Positions 6,321 through 12,847 of a stretch of DNA of 16,920 nt are shown here, in pieces. Source of the stretch: Thiomonas sp. (GTDB lineage: Bacteria > Pseudomonadota > Gammaproteobacteria > Burkholderiales > Burkholderiaceae_C); contig DAIDHU010000138.1 in assembly GCA_027451915.1 (NCBI GenBank), positions 1 to 16,920 on the forward strand, given 5' to 3'. Positions within the stretch are counted from its first letter, which is position 1; each line of letters begins with the position of its first letter. The notes below the pieces were generated by a model, which was not told the origin of the DNA, did not search any database, and saw only the letters and a list, made by a program, of their open reading frames with translations. The position numbers and the translations under genes were made by a program.

Positions 6321-8189
6321 TCAGGGCGTGAACGTGATGGGCCCCTTGAGCACGATGACCGTGGGAACCTGATAGGGGGCAGCCCCTCCGGTGGCCTGGG
6401 TCGACACGCTGAAGTTCGCGCTGCTCGTGAGGTGGTTGGCCCCTTGGGTCAACGCGGAGGTCCCGCCATCGCCTTGCAGATCGATCTTGGAAATCGGCGA
6501 CACGGCGAGGGCCTGGGCGGCGGTACTGATCGCCTGGCCGCAGTTCTGCGCGACGGTGAAGTCGCTGAGCGGCACGGTGATGGTGGTGGCCGCGGCCGGA
6601 GTGCTGGGCTGAACGACGTCCTGCAACTGCAAATTGCAGGCCGTCGGACTGGCTACCGTTCCGATGTTGTAGTACTTGCCCAGGGTCAGGATGATCAGGA
6701 AATTGCTGCTCGGCGCCTGCGCCCACTCGGCGTTCTCGTTGAAGGTGAACTGCAGGTTGTTCTGGCCGTTGATGCTCACTCCGGAGGTGTCGCCCGAGCC
6801 GTTCAGCGCGGTGACGCCGGGGGCGAAGGTGTACACGCCCATGTACTCATAGGTCGGAACATTCGAGGGCAGAGCCGTCGCGGGAAACTGGTAGTAGTAG
6901 CCGAAGTAGCTGTTCGCGGCGGTTGTCGTGACCGACACGGGTCCCCCGAAACTGCCCGAGGACGGCCCGTAGGTCGCGTTGCCGTCCAGGCTGCTGCCGC
7001 CGTAGCCCCCATAGGCACCGCCCTCGACCGTCAGGTTCGACGCGGCGAAGCCCGAGGAGAAGGTCAGGTTCGACGCGGTGGTCGTGGCGCAACTGACGCT
7101 GACGCTGGTCACGTTGGCGTTCGCCGTGCCATTGCCCCCGGTCACCGTGCAGGTCTCCGAAGTCGGCTGGGTGGAGACCGTGACCGCGTAGTTGCTGCCA
7201 GCCGCGACGCTGGTGGGGAAAGTGAAGCTGGTCGAGGTCGAGCTCAGCGAGACGGTGTTGGCCGCATCGCCATTGAGCTCCAGGGTCGCCGTCTGGCCGC
7301 TGCTCAGGCCGCTGACGCTGCCGCCGATGGTGTAGCTGGTGCTCGTGCAGGCCACCGACACATTGCTGACGTTGGCCGTGGCCGTGCCGCTGCCGTTGCT
7401 CACCGTGCAGGTGGCGCCGCTGGGCTGGGTGCCCACCGTGACGGCGTAGGCGCCGCTGACGGTCTGCGGGAAGGAGAAAGTGCCATTGCCGCTGACCGTC
7501 AGCGCATGGGCCGAGTCGCCGTTGTCGACCAGGCTGAGCTGCTGCCCGCTCGGCAGGCCGCTGACGCTGCCGCCGATGGTGTAGGAGGAAGTCGCGTTGT
7601 TGGCGCAGACCACGCTCACGTTGGTGACATTCGCGTTGACCCCCGAACCGGAGCCGTTGCTGACCGAGCAGGTCTGGCCGGCGGGCTGGGTGCCTACGGT
7701 CACGGCATAGCCGCCGCCCGAGGCGATCTTGGTCGGGAAGGTGAAGCTGGCGTTGCTGCTGACCGTCAGGGGATCGGCATTGTTGTCGAGCAGCACCACA
7801 TTGGCCGAGGCGGCGAGGCCGGAAACCTGGCCGCCGATGGTGTAGGAGCTGGTGCTCGATGCGCAGCTCACGGTGATGTTGGACACATTCGACGTGATGC
7901 TGCTGCCGGTGCCGTTGGCCACGGTGCAGACCTCACCCGCGGGCATGGAGCCCACGCTCACGCTGTAGGAGCTGTTCTGCGCCAGGGCCTTGGCGAACTG
8001 GAAACCGCCGTTGGCGGAAATCGTGGCCGTGTCGACACCGTTGTCGACCAGGGTCAGCTGGCTGCCGCTCGGCAGGCCACTGACAGTGCCCCCCACCGAG
8101 TACACGGGCGTGCCGCTCGAGCCCCCGCCGCAAGCCGACAGGCCGCCGACCAGCGCGAGTGTGAGCCACCCCACGCGAATTCTTCTCAT
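6321..8189 (-). CDS. Large repeat lipoprotein of unknown function, probable surface or outer-membrane protein
   Basis: This 622-residue protein begins with a lipoprotein signal ending LSAC; Cys20 is followed by GGGSSG, with no Asp at +2, so outer-membrane sorting is expected. Residues 30-109, 116-195, 203-281 and 286-367 are four tandem repeats. Each opens with Y(S/T)(V/I)GG.VSGL, contains a T(Q/M)P-like segment followed by C.V.(N)G.G, and ends with V(S/T).VSV.C. Each repeat holds two cysteines at matching places, suggesting one disulfide per repeat and a beta-sandwich fold. Residues about 373-622 form a different Gly/Tyr/Asn-rich domain with Cys518, Cys550 and a VPLSDF motif. The ATG at 8189 has an AGGGAGA ribosome binding site (8197-8203). 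A LacI-type operator lies about 200 bp upstream. I recognise no enzyme motif. Carbohydrate binding is inferred from context only. Confidence 0.9.
   Translation of the reverse strand: MRRIRVGWLTLALVGGLSACGGGSSGTPVYSVGGTVSGLPSGSQLTLVDNGVDTATISANGGFQFAKALAQNSSYSVSVGSMPAGEVCTVANGTGSSITSNVSNITVSCASSTSSYTIGGQVSGLAASANVVLLDNNADPLTVSSNASFTFPTKIASGGGYAVTVGTQPAGQTCSVSNGSGSGVNANVTNVSVVCANNATSSYTIGGSVSGLPSGQQLSLVDNGDSAHALTVSGNGTFSFPQTVSGAYAVTVGTQPSGATCTVSNGSGTATANVSNVSVACTSTSYTIGGSVSGLSSGQTATLELNGDAANTVSLSSTSTSFTFPTSVAAGSNYAVTVSTQPTSETCTVTGGNGTANANVTSVSVSCATTTASNLTFSSGFAASNLTVEGGAYGGYGGSSLDGNATYGPSSGSFGGPVSVTTTAANSYFGYYYQFPATALPSNVPTYEYMGVYTFAPGVTALNGSGDTSGVSINGQNNLQFTFNENAEWAQAPSSNFLIILTLGKYYNIGTVASPTACNLQLQDVVQPSTPAAATTITVPLSDFTVAQNCGQAISTAAQALAVSPISKIDLQGDGGTSALTQGANHLTSSANFSVSTQATGGAAPYQVPTVIVLKGPITFTP
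7089..8102 (-). repeat. Four tandem ~80-codon repeats in the large lipoprotein gene
   Basis: The units lie at about 8102-7863, 7844-7605, 7583-7347 and 7334-7089. Each is 79-82 codons long, joined by linkers of 4-7 codons rich in Ser, Thr and Asn. Units 2 and 3 look closest to each other; unit 1 is the most divergent (SMPAGEVC in place of TQPAGQTC). DNA repeats of this size could recombine and change the copy number. Confidence 0.88.
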
Positions 8190-8386
8190 GTCTCATTCTC
8201 CCTGGCGCTTGGCCGCGCCTGATTGGTAGGACACCTGACTGGGAAGGATCACGAAGCCATGCCCCCGCCCCACGTGCCCCGGTGCCTGGGTCACGTCAAA
8301 TCCCTGCGCGAACCCCCGCCTTCCTGCGCGCCACCCAGGCGGACCATGCGCTGCGGCACAGGCCTGGCCTTCGCCGGGCATTCGCT

Positions 8387-8400
8387 TGAAAGCGGTTTCA
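8387..8400. promoter_or_regulatory. LacI-family operator 2 (upstream of large repeat lipoprotein)
   Basis: TGAAAGCGGTTTCA is identical over 14 bases to operator 1. Flanking bases extend the symmetry to TTGAAA...TTTCAA (8386-8401). It lies five bases downstream of a TTGACC -35-like element on the minus strand, so a bound repressor would cover the promoter spacer. It probably controls the large lipoprotein and perhaps the hydrolase and repressor genes behind it. Confidence 0.8.
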
Positions 8401-8409
8401 AACCTGGTC

Positions 8410-8436
8410 AAAAAAAAGCCGCGTGCCGAGGGCAGC
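8410..8436 (-). terminator. Candidate intrinsic terminator after the small lipoprotein gene
   Basis: On the minus strand GCTGC pairs with GCGGC (one G-T wobble) around a nine-base loop and is followed at once by eight T. It lies 76 bp after the small-lipoprotein stop. The stem is short. The T run also abuts the TTGACC element of the next promoter. Confidence 0.45.
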
Positions 8437-8512
8437 GACTCGTGTCCTGTCCCGCGAATAACTGTCATTTCCTTCGTGTGCCTGCGGGATCGATCGGCGG
8501 CCGCCCTTGCGT

Positions 8513-9346
8513 TCACTGCGCCAGGGCCGCGATGTCGCTGGACGATGCACTCCAGTTGCTGAACCCCACCGATCCCACGGCGATCACGTCATATTCGCCC
8601 GCGGTGACGTTGGGGTTCTTGCTTCCGATGATCTTGACGGCCACCGTGGTGATTCCGGTGGACTTCAAGCCTGTCATCGATCCGCTGCTGCAGCTGAACT
8701 GGCTCAGGGGAATGGCGTAGTTGCGCACACCCAGGGCGCTGGTCGAGGTGTTGGGGCCGAGCTCGCTCAGGGTCTGGTCGTAGGAGCAGTCGTTGGCGGG
8801 CGTCGCCGAGCCGATGCCGTCGTTGATGTCGACCGTGAACACATCGGCGTGTCCGGTGGGGTTCGACTGGGTGTTGCCCATCGTGATCAGAAGGGTATTG
8901 GCCTGGCTGATGTCGAAGGTCGAATCCTGCGGCGCCAGGATCGCGACCAGGGCATAGTCACTGGCACTGGTGGGCGCGGTCGCCCCGCCCTTGGTCTGCA
9001 GCGCATAGAAGCCGCTGCGGTTCATATCGGCCTGCGGCGACGAATAGCCACCGAAGACATATTGGCCCCCGAATACACCATAGACGTCCCCTCCCTGGAT
9101 GCTGTGCAGGTAGGCGCCATTCACCGGAGGCGAGGGGTACGCGATGTAGTCGTTGGAGAACAGCAGGTACGGCGACTGGGTGACGGAGCTTCCGCCTCCT
9201 CCGCCAGCCACACCGGTGCTCGACACCACGTTGTTGAGCGAAACCGTGCTTCCGCCACCGCCTCCGCAGCCAGCGAGATAGGCGGCTCCCACTGCGATCG
9301 CCAATGCGCGTACCGCGCGAAATCCCAAGCCTGCACCTCGGTTCAT
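8513..9346 (-). CDS. Small lipoprotein of unknown function, related in its C-terminal half to the large lipoprotein
   Basis: The 277-residue product has a lipoprotein signal ending YLAGC (Cys27), a Gly/Ser-rich linker (28-56) and a single domain of about 215 residues rich in Tyr, Asn, Gly and Ser. It contains Cys187 and Cys219, exactly 32 residues apart, as are Cys518 and Cys550 in the large lipoprotein. Before the second cysteine is IPLSQF, matching VPLSDF there. The end (AGEYDVIAVGSVGFSN) looks like the last strands of a beta-sandwich. I chose ATG 9346 because AGGAGG lies six bases upstream; a TTG at 9361 is in frame but falls upstream of that site. LacI-type operator 3 lies about 105 bp upstream. 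No catalytic motif is recognised. Surface binding of an oligosaccharide is a contextual guess. Confidence 0.87.
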   Translation of the reverse strand: MNRGAGLGFRAVRALAIAVGAAYLAGCGGGGGSTVSLNNVVSSTGVAGGGGGSSVTQSPYLLFSNDYIAYPSPPVNGAYLHSIQGGDVYGVFGGQYVFGGYSSPQADMNRSGFYALQTKGGATAPTSASDYALVAILAPQDSTFDISQANTLLITMGNTQSNPTGHADVFTVDINDGIGSATPANDCSYDQTLSELGPNTSTSALGVRNYAIPLSQFSCSSGSMTGLKSTGITTVAVKIIGSKNPNVTAGEYDVIAVGSVGFSNWSASSSDIAALAQ

Positions 9347-9352
9347 CCTGGC

Positions 9353-9358
9353 CCTCCT
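9353..9358 (-). promoter_or_regulatory. Perfect Shine-Dalgarno AGGAGG fixing the small-lipoprotein start
   Basis: AGGAGG on the minus strand is six bases from ATG 9346. It decides against the TTG at 9361 as the start codon, since the TTG lies upstream of the ribosome binding site. Confidence 0.85.
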
Positions 9359-9380
9359 CAAGGCTTCACGTCACAGCACC

Positions 9381-9396
9381 ACATGCGGTCGCATGT
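9381..9396. promoter_or_regulatory. Inverted repeat in the small-lipoprotein leader
   Basis: ACATGCG and CGCATGT are perfect 7-bp arms around GT. The element lies between operator 3 and the ribosome binding site. It is unlike the LacI-type operators, so it may be a site for a second regulator or a leader hairpin. Confidence 0.45.
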
Positions 9397-9451
9397 CAGT
9401 GGCGGGTGAACATGTGCGTTTCAACGCCACCGATCTAATCAGAACGAGTTC

Positions 9452-9465
9452 TGAAAGCGCTTTCT
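9452..9465. promoter_or_regulatory. LacI-family operator 3 (upstream of small lipoprotein)
   Basis: The sequence TGAAAGCGCTTTCT contains a perfect 12-bp palindrome, GAAAGCGCTTTC (9453-9464), around a central CG. It shares the TGAAAGCG half with operators 1 and 2. It lies 106 bp upstream of the small-lipoprotein ATG and 175 bp upstream of the plus-strand PiT-family gene. Control of the lipoprotein is the likelier role. Confidence 0.75.
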
Positions 9466-9640
9466 TCAGTGGAATTCTTGGCTCGGTTCGGCATCTGCGC
9501 CATCCGCGTTTTCCCGGGTGGAGGTTCGGCGGACCCGGCCGGCGCGCGGTGCCGCGGTCGCCGCGCATCCGCGCGGGCACGGCGCCAGCCGGGGCGGCCT
9601 CGGCGATAGGATGCGCCATCGTCGCCATCCGATTGCTCCG

Positions 9641-10594
9641 ATGCATGCTCCCGATCTGCTCCTGCTGCTGCTGGCGCTGGGCTTTGCCTGGAGCATGGGA
9701 GCGCACTACACGGGGGCCTGCATGGGCATGCCGCATGCCAGCGGCAGCATCGGCGCGCGCGCGGCGCTGTGGACCATGGCGCCGCTCACCCTGCTGGGGG
9801 CCACCTTCCTCAGCCACGGCGTGCTGGTCCACGTGGGCCATGGCATCGTGGCCGGAGGGCGCCTGGCCACGCCGGCGGCCATCGCGGTGATCGGGGCGGC
9901 CTTCGCGCTGACCACCTGGTTCACCCAGCGACGCATTCCCACCTCGACCATCCAGATCCTGGTGTTCTGCATCGTCGGCGCGGGCTCGGCGCTGGGCCTG
10001 CGCATACGCTGGGAGGCCATCGCGCGCCTGGCGCTGCTGTGGGTCCTGGCGCCGGGGATCGCTTGTGCACTGGGCTACCTGTTCACGCGGCTGTTCGACG
10101 CGCTGCCGGGCCTGCGCGGCGGCTCCCGCGCGGGCCCGCTGGTGGCCCGCGCGCTGGTGGTGGTCGGCGGCGCGGCCTCGCTGGCCATGGGCGCCAACGA
10201 CGTGTCCAACGCCACCGCGGTGTTCCTGTCCACGGGGCTGTGCGGGCCCCTGGCCGCCGGGCTGGTGGGCGGCCTGGGGCTGGCCGCGGGAGTGCTCACC
10301 TGGGGGCGTGCGCTGTTGCGGCGCGTGGCGTTCGACATGGTCAAGGTGGACCTGCCCATGGCCACCGCGGCCCAGCTGGTGCAGGCGCTGGTGGTGCTGG
10401 CGGCGGTGGCCTTCGGGTACTTCACCTCGATGAACCAGGCGCTGATCGGCGCCATGGCGGGCGCCGGACTCGCCCGCGGGCGCGAAACCATCGATACGCG
10501 GGTGATGCTCGGCGTGGTGCGCGGCTGGGTGATCGGCCCGCTGGCGGGCGCCCTGCTCGGCTACGGGCTGGCGCTGGCAACCCGGGGCCTCTAG
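9641..10594 (+). CDS. PiT-family permease with divergent substrate-site motifs
   Basis: The 317-residue membrane protein has the two-fold inverted repeat of the PiT (PHO4) inorganic phosphate/sulfate permease family. The second half carries a canonical GANDVSN (184-190). The equivalent point in the first half reads GAHYTGA (20-26), so the usual Asn-Asp is lost. The STTH-like motifs that normally follow read STIQ (102-105) and SMNQ (263-266). PiT proteins move phosphate with Na+ or H+, and some members (such as CysP of Bacillus subtilis) move sulfate. With these replacements the anion is uncertain. ATG 9641 is chosen because membrane sequence begins at once; the frame is open upstream to 9518 but that part is Arg/Gly-rich and unlike the family. 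No clear ribosome binding site is seen. The gene is the only plus-strand gene and converges on the CHR pair. Confidence 0.85.
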   Translation: MHAPDLLLLLLALGFAWSMGAHYTGACMGMPHASGSIGARAALWTMAPLTLLGATFLSHGVLVHVGHGIVAGGRLATPAAIAVIGAAFALTTWFTQRRIPTSTIQILVFCIVGAGSALGLRIRWEAIARLALLWVLAPGIACALGYLFTRLFDALPGLRGGSRAGPLVARALVVVGGAASLAMGANDVSNATAVFLSTGLCGPLAAGLVGGLGLAAGVLTWGRALLRRVAFDMVKVDLPMATAAQLVQALVVLAAVAFGYFTSMNQALIGAMAGAGLARGRETIDTRVMLGVVRGWVIGPLAGALLGYGLALATRGL

Positions 10595-10627
10595 TCAGGC
10601 TGTTGAAAGACCCCAGGGGGCCGCCGT

Positions 10628-11170
10628 TCAGGCGTGCAGCCCCAGCAACAGACCACCCAGCGCGCCGGCGCCGATCAGCGCCAGCGGGTGCACGTTCCAG
10701 CGCATCACCGCCACCACGGTCAGCGCGGTCAACGCCGCGGTGGCCCAGCCGGTGTCGGCCGCGCCGACCAGGGAGATCGCGGTCGCCAGCATCATGCCCA
10801 CGGCCACGTGGGACAGGGAAAAGCGCAACAGGCCCATGAACTCCCGGGCGCGCCCGCGCAGGCGCAGGGTCAGCGCCACCATGGTGAGCAGGGCCGGGGG
10901 CACCACCAGCGCCAGGGTGGCGCCCACCGCGGCCAGCACGCCGCCGGCCTGCAGCGCCACCAGCGTGGCATAGAGAAAATTCGGACCAGGCGCGGCTTGC
11001 GCAATGCTGAAGGCCGCCACGAAGCCCTGCGGGCTCAGCCAATGGTGCTCGACCACCACGAAACGGTAGATCTGCGGGGTCAGCGACACCACGCCGCCGC
11101 CCACCGCCATCATCGAAATGGCGCAGAAGTATTTGAAAATCGCCCACGCGACCAGCAGGCGCTGGGTCAC
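10628..11170 (-). CDS. Chromate-type (CHR) transporter, short-chain subunit 2
   Basis: The 180-residue membrane protein is a half-size CHR family transporter. It has the VGGG...P (23-32) region, HWLSPQGF (43-50) and AQAAPGPN (57-64), which match the family signature of a conserved Gly pair, a WLS element and Q-x-x-PGP. It is expected to pair with the product of the gene directly upstream. The start is GTG at 11170, which overlaps the upstream stop by four bases (GTGA); the frame is open further upstream but runs antisense-like through that gene. It ends 33 bp from the convergent PiT-family gene. CHR proteins are named for chromate efflux, but the natural substrate of short-chain pairs is often untested. 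Confidence 0.88.
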   Translation of the reverse strand: MTQRLLVAWAIFKYFCAISMMAVGGGVVSLTPQIYRFVVVEHHWLSPQGFVAAFSIAQAAPGPNFLYATLVALQAGGVLAAVGATLALVVPPALLTMVALTLRLRGRAREFMGLLRFSLSHVAVGMMLATAISLVGAADTGWATAALTALTVVAVMRWNVHPLALIGAGALGGLLLGLHA

Positions 11171-11757
11171 GGCAGTTTCCCCGCGTCCCGCCGGTCGCCT
11201 CGCAACAGCACCATGCCCAAGGGCGCCAGCGAGGCCAGGACCAGCCACAAGGGCAGGTGCAGCAGGGAAATGCCCAGCAGCGCCAACGCCGCGACCAGCA
11301 GGCTGCGCCAGCGGCGCGGCAGCCCGAGGGCCATACGCAGGGCCATCACCACGATCAGACCGCAGGCCGCGGCGGACATGCCCGCCAGCACCGAGGCCAG
11401 CAGCGGCGAATGCCCATGGGCCTCGTAGCCCAGCCCGAGCAGGATCACCAGCACCATGGGGCCGAGCATCATGCCGGCCAGCGCACTCGCCCCGCCAGCC
11501 ACCCCGGCATGGCGATAGCCGACCATGACCGCCATGTTGCAGATGGACGGCCCCGGCAGCACCTGGCCCAGCGCGAACAGCTCGCGGAACTCCTGCGCCG
11601 ACAGCACGCGCCGCTGCTCGACCAGCACGCGGTACATCCAGGGCAGCACGCCGCCGAAGCCGAGCATGGTGATGTGGCTGAACATCCAGAACAACTGGGC
11701 GCAGCCCATGGGGGGCTGCGCTCCGGCCGCTGCGGCGGCGGGCTCGGCGCTGGACAT
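11167..11757 (-). CDS. Chromate-type (CHR) transporter, short-chain subunit 1
   Basis: The 196-residue product begins with an Ala-rich tail of about 16 residues and continues as a half-size CHR transporter: FGGVLPW (34-40), LSAQEFRELFALGQVLPGP (52-70) and several hydrophobic spans. Together with the overlapping downstream gene it makes the two-gene equivalent of a full-length ChrA. Met17 is an alternative start with a distant GGAG; ATG 11757 is kept because it lies just after the intergenic hairpin. It follows the tctC-type gene on the same strand with 51 bp between them, so it may receive readthrough transcription from the tricarboxylate operon. Chromate, sulfate or another oxyanion are all possible substrates. 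Confidence 0.87.
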   Translation of the reverse strand: MSSAEPAAAAAGAQPPMGCAQLFWMFSHITMLGFGGVLPWMYRVLVEQRRVLSAQEFRELFALGQVLPGPSICNMAVMVGYRHAGVAGGASALAGMMLGPMVLVILLGLGYEAHGHSPLLASVLAGMSAAACGLIVVMALRMALGLPRRWRSLLVAALALLGISLLHLPLWLVLASLAPLGMVLLRGDRRDAGKLP

Positions 11758-11776
11758 GTCGTGCGGGGCAGGCCTT

Positions 11777-11798
11777 GCGCGCGGCCCCTGCCGCGCGC
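11777..11798. terminator. Strong 9-bp hairpin between tctC-type and CHR genes
   Basis: GCGCGCGGC and GCCGCGCGC are perfect inverted arms around CCCT. The hairpin starts 11 bp after the binding-protein stop. No T-run follows, so it may be a partial terminator or an mRNA-stability element separating transport from CHR expression rather than a full intrinsic terminator. Confidence 0.4.
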
Positions 11799-11808
11799 TT
11801 GCGAAAGC

Positions 11809-12786
11809 TCAGTTTACGTGGATGTGCGCGGTCTGGATCACCTTGCGCCACTTGAACACCTCGCCGTGCAGGAAGCTGCCGAACTGCTGCTGGCTGCCTG
11901 GCTGAACCACCACCCCCATGGACTCCAGCCTGGCCTTGGTCGCGGGATCGTTCAACGCCTGGTCGAGCAGCTGGTTGAGCTTGTGCACGACCGGAGCCGG
12001 TGTGCGCGCCGGGGCGACCACGCCCCACCACACCGAGGCCTCGTAGCCCGGCAGGCCCGCCTGCGAGGCGGTGGGCACGTCGGGCAGCAGCTTGAGGCGA
12101 TGCTCGCTGGCCACGGCCAGCGCGCGCAACTGCTGCGAGTGCAGCAGCGGCAGGGCTTCCAGCGGATTCTGCACCATGAAATCAATGCGTCCGCCGAGCA
12201 GGTCGGTGGTGGCCGGCGCACCGCCCTTGTAGGGCACGTGCAGGGCCTGGATATGGGCATCCATCTTGAGCAACTCGCCCGCCAGGTGCTGCGAGCTGCC
12301 GTTGCCAGCCGAGCCGAAGGTCAGCTTGCCGGGGTGGGCGCGCGCATCGTCGAGCAGCTGACGCAGGTTCTGGAAGCGCGACTTGCTGGCCACGATCACC
12401 ACCAGGGGCGCCTCTCCGACCTTGCCCACCGGCGCGAAGTCCTTCAGCGGGTCGAAGGGGGCGTCGGGAAACAGCGTGGCGTTGGCGGCCAGGCCGTTGG
12501 CGGCCAGCAGGATGGTGTAGCCGTCCGGCTTGGCGCGCGCGACGTAGGCGGCACCCAGGTTGGCGCTGGCGCCCGGCCGGTCATCGACCAGCACGGTCTG
12601 TCCCGTTTCCTTGGACATCTGCTGGGCCAGCACGCGACCGATCATGTCCACACCGCCTCCAGGGGCGAAGGGCACGACGATGGTCAGCGTGCGCTCGGGA
12701 AAGCCGGCTGCGTGCACGGGGGCGCCGATCAGCGAGGCGATCAGGCCGAAGGCAGCGGCGACGCCGCGCCAGGGTTTGCGATGCAT
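11809..12786 (-). CDS. tctC: Tripartite tricarboxylate transporter binding protein, Bug/TctC family (first copy)
   Basis: This 325-residue periplasmic protein has a clear signal peptide (cleavage probably after Ala26, PVHA/AGFP). Family features are VVPFAPGGGVD, the DRPGA motif, the PDGYTILLA stretch and the HVPYKGGAPA ligand-loop motif. It should capture a carboxylate or related compound and hand it to TctA-TctB. The ATG at 12786 has AGGAG at 12795-12799, spaced eight bases. The gene follows a paralogue with 61 bp between them. In the ligand-site loop both copies read LLAAN(G/A)LAAN, where many Bug proteins have a THA-type sequence. Ligand unknown; Bug proteins bind many different acids. Confidence 0.93.
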   Translation of the reverse strand: MHRKPWRGVAAAFGLIASLIGAPVHAAGFPERTLTIVVPFAPGGGVDMIGRVLAQQMSKETGQTVLVDDRPGASANLGAAYVARAKPDGYTILLAANGLAANATLFPDAPFDPLKDFAPVGKVGEAPLVVIVASKSRFQNLRQLLDDARAHPGKLTFGSAGNGSSQHLAGELLKMDAHIQALHVPYKGGAPATTDLLGGRIDFMVQNPLEALPLLHSQQLRALAVASEHRLKLLPDVPTASQAGLPGYEASVWWGVVAPARTPAPVVHKLNQLLDQALNDPATKARLESMGVVVQPGSQQQFGSFLHGEVFKWRKVIQTAHIHVN

Positions 12787-12820
12787 GCGAGTGTCTCCTG
12801 TGGGTCGAAAAACCGGGATC

Positions 12821-12844
12821 GCCGGGCCGGCGCGCGGCCCCGGC
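12821..12844. other. GC-rich hairpin between the two tctC-type genes
   Basis: GCCGGGCC (12821-12828) pairs with GGCCCCGGC (12836-12844) with one bulged base, around seven bases. On the minus strand a run of five T follows only after about 16 bases. It may act as an mRNA-processing or expression-balancing element between the two binding-protein genes. Confidence 0.3.
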
Positions 12845-12847
12845 GGC

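Larger units (their letters stand above)
8190..8512. other. 323-bp intergenic control region between the two lipoprotein genes
   Basis: I see no gene in this stretch. On the minus strand it holds the end of the small-lipoprotein transcript, a weak terminator with an eight-base T run (8410-8436), a TTGACC -35-like hexamer (8411-8406), operator 2 (8387-8400) and then a leader of about 190 bp ending in the ribosome binding site of the large lipoprotein. No convincing -10 hexamer follows the TTGACC at normal spacing. The long leader has no obvious riboswitch fold that I can recognise. Confidence 0.7.

Noticed and set aside
6291..8222. A 643-codon open frame on the plus strand covering the entire large lipoprotein gene
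   Set aside because: It is exactly antisense to the repeat lipoprotein, and its apparent repeats mirror those of the minus-strand gene. The minus-strand product has a lipobox, ordered repeats and a ribosome binding site; the plus-strand product has no recognisable domain.
4140..9465. Reading the three operators as CcpA catabolite-response sites
   Set aside because: The motif resembles cre sites because CcpA is also a LacI-family protein, but CcpA belongs to Gram-positive bacteria. A local LacI-family gene explains the sites better.
10595..10627. Possible bidirectional terminator between the convergent PiT-family and CHR genes
   Set aside because: The only dyad is CCCC-A-GGGG, with an impossible one-base loop, and there is no T-run on either side.
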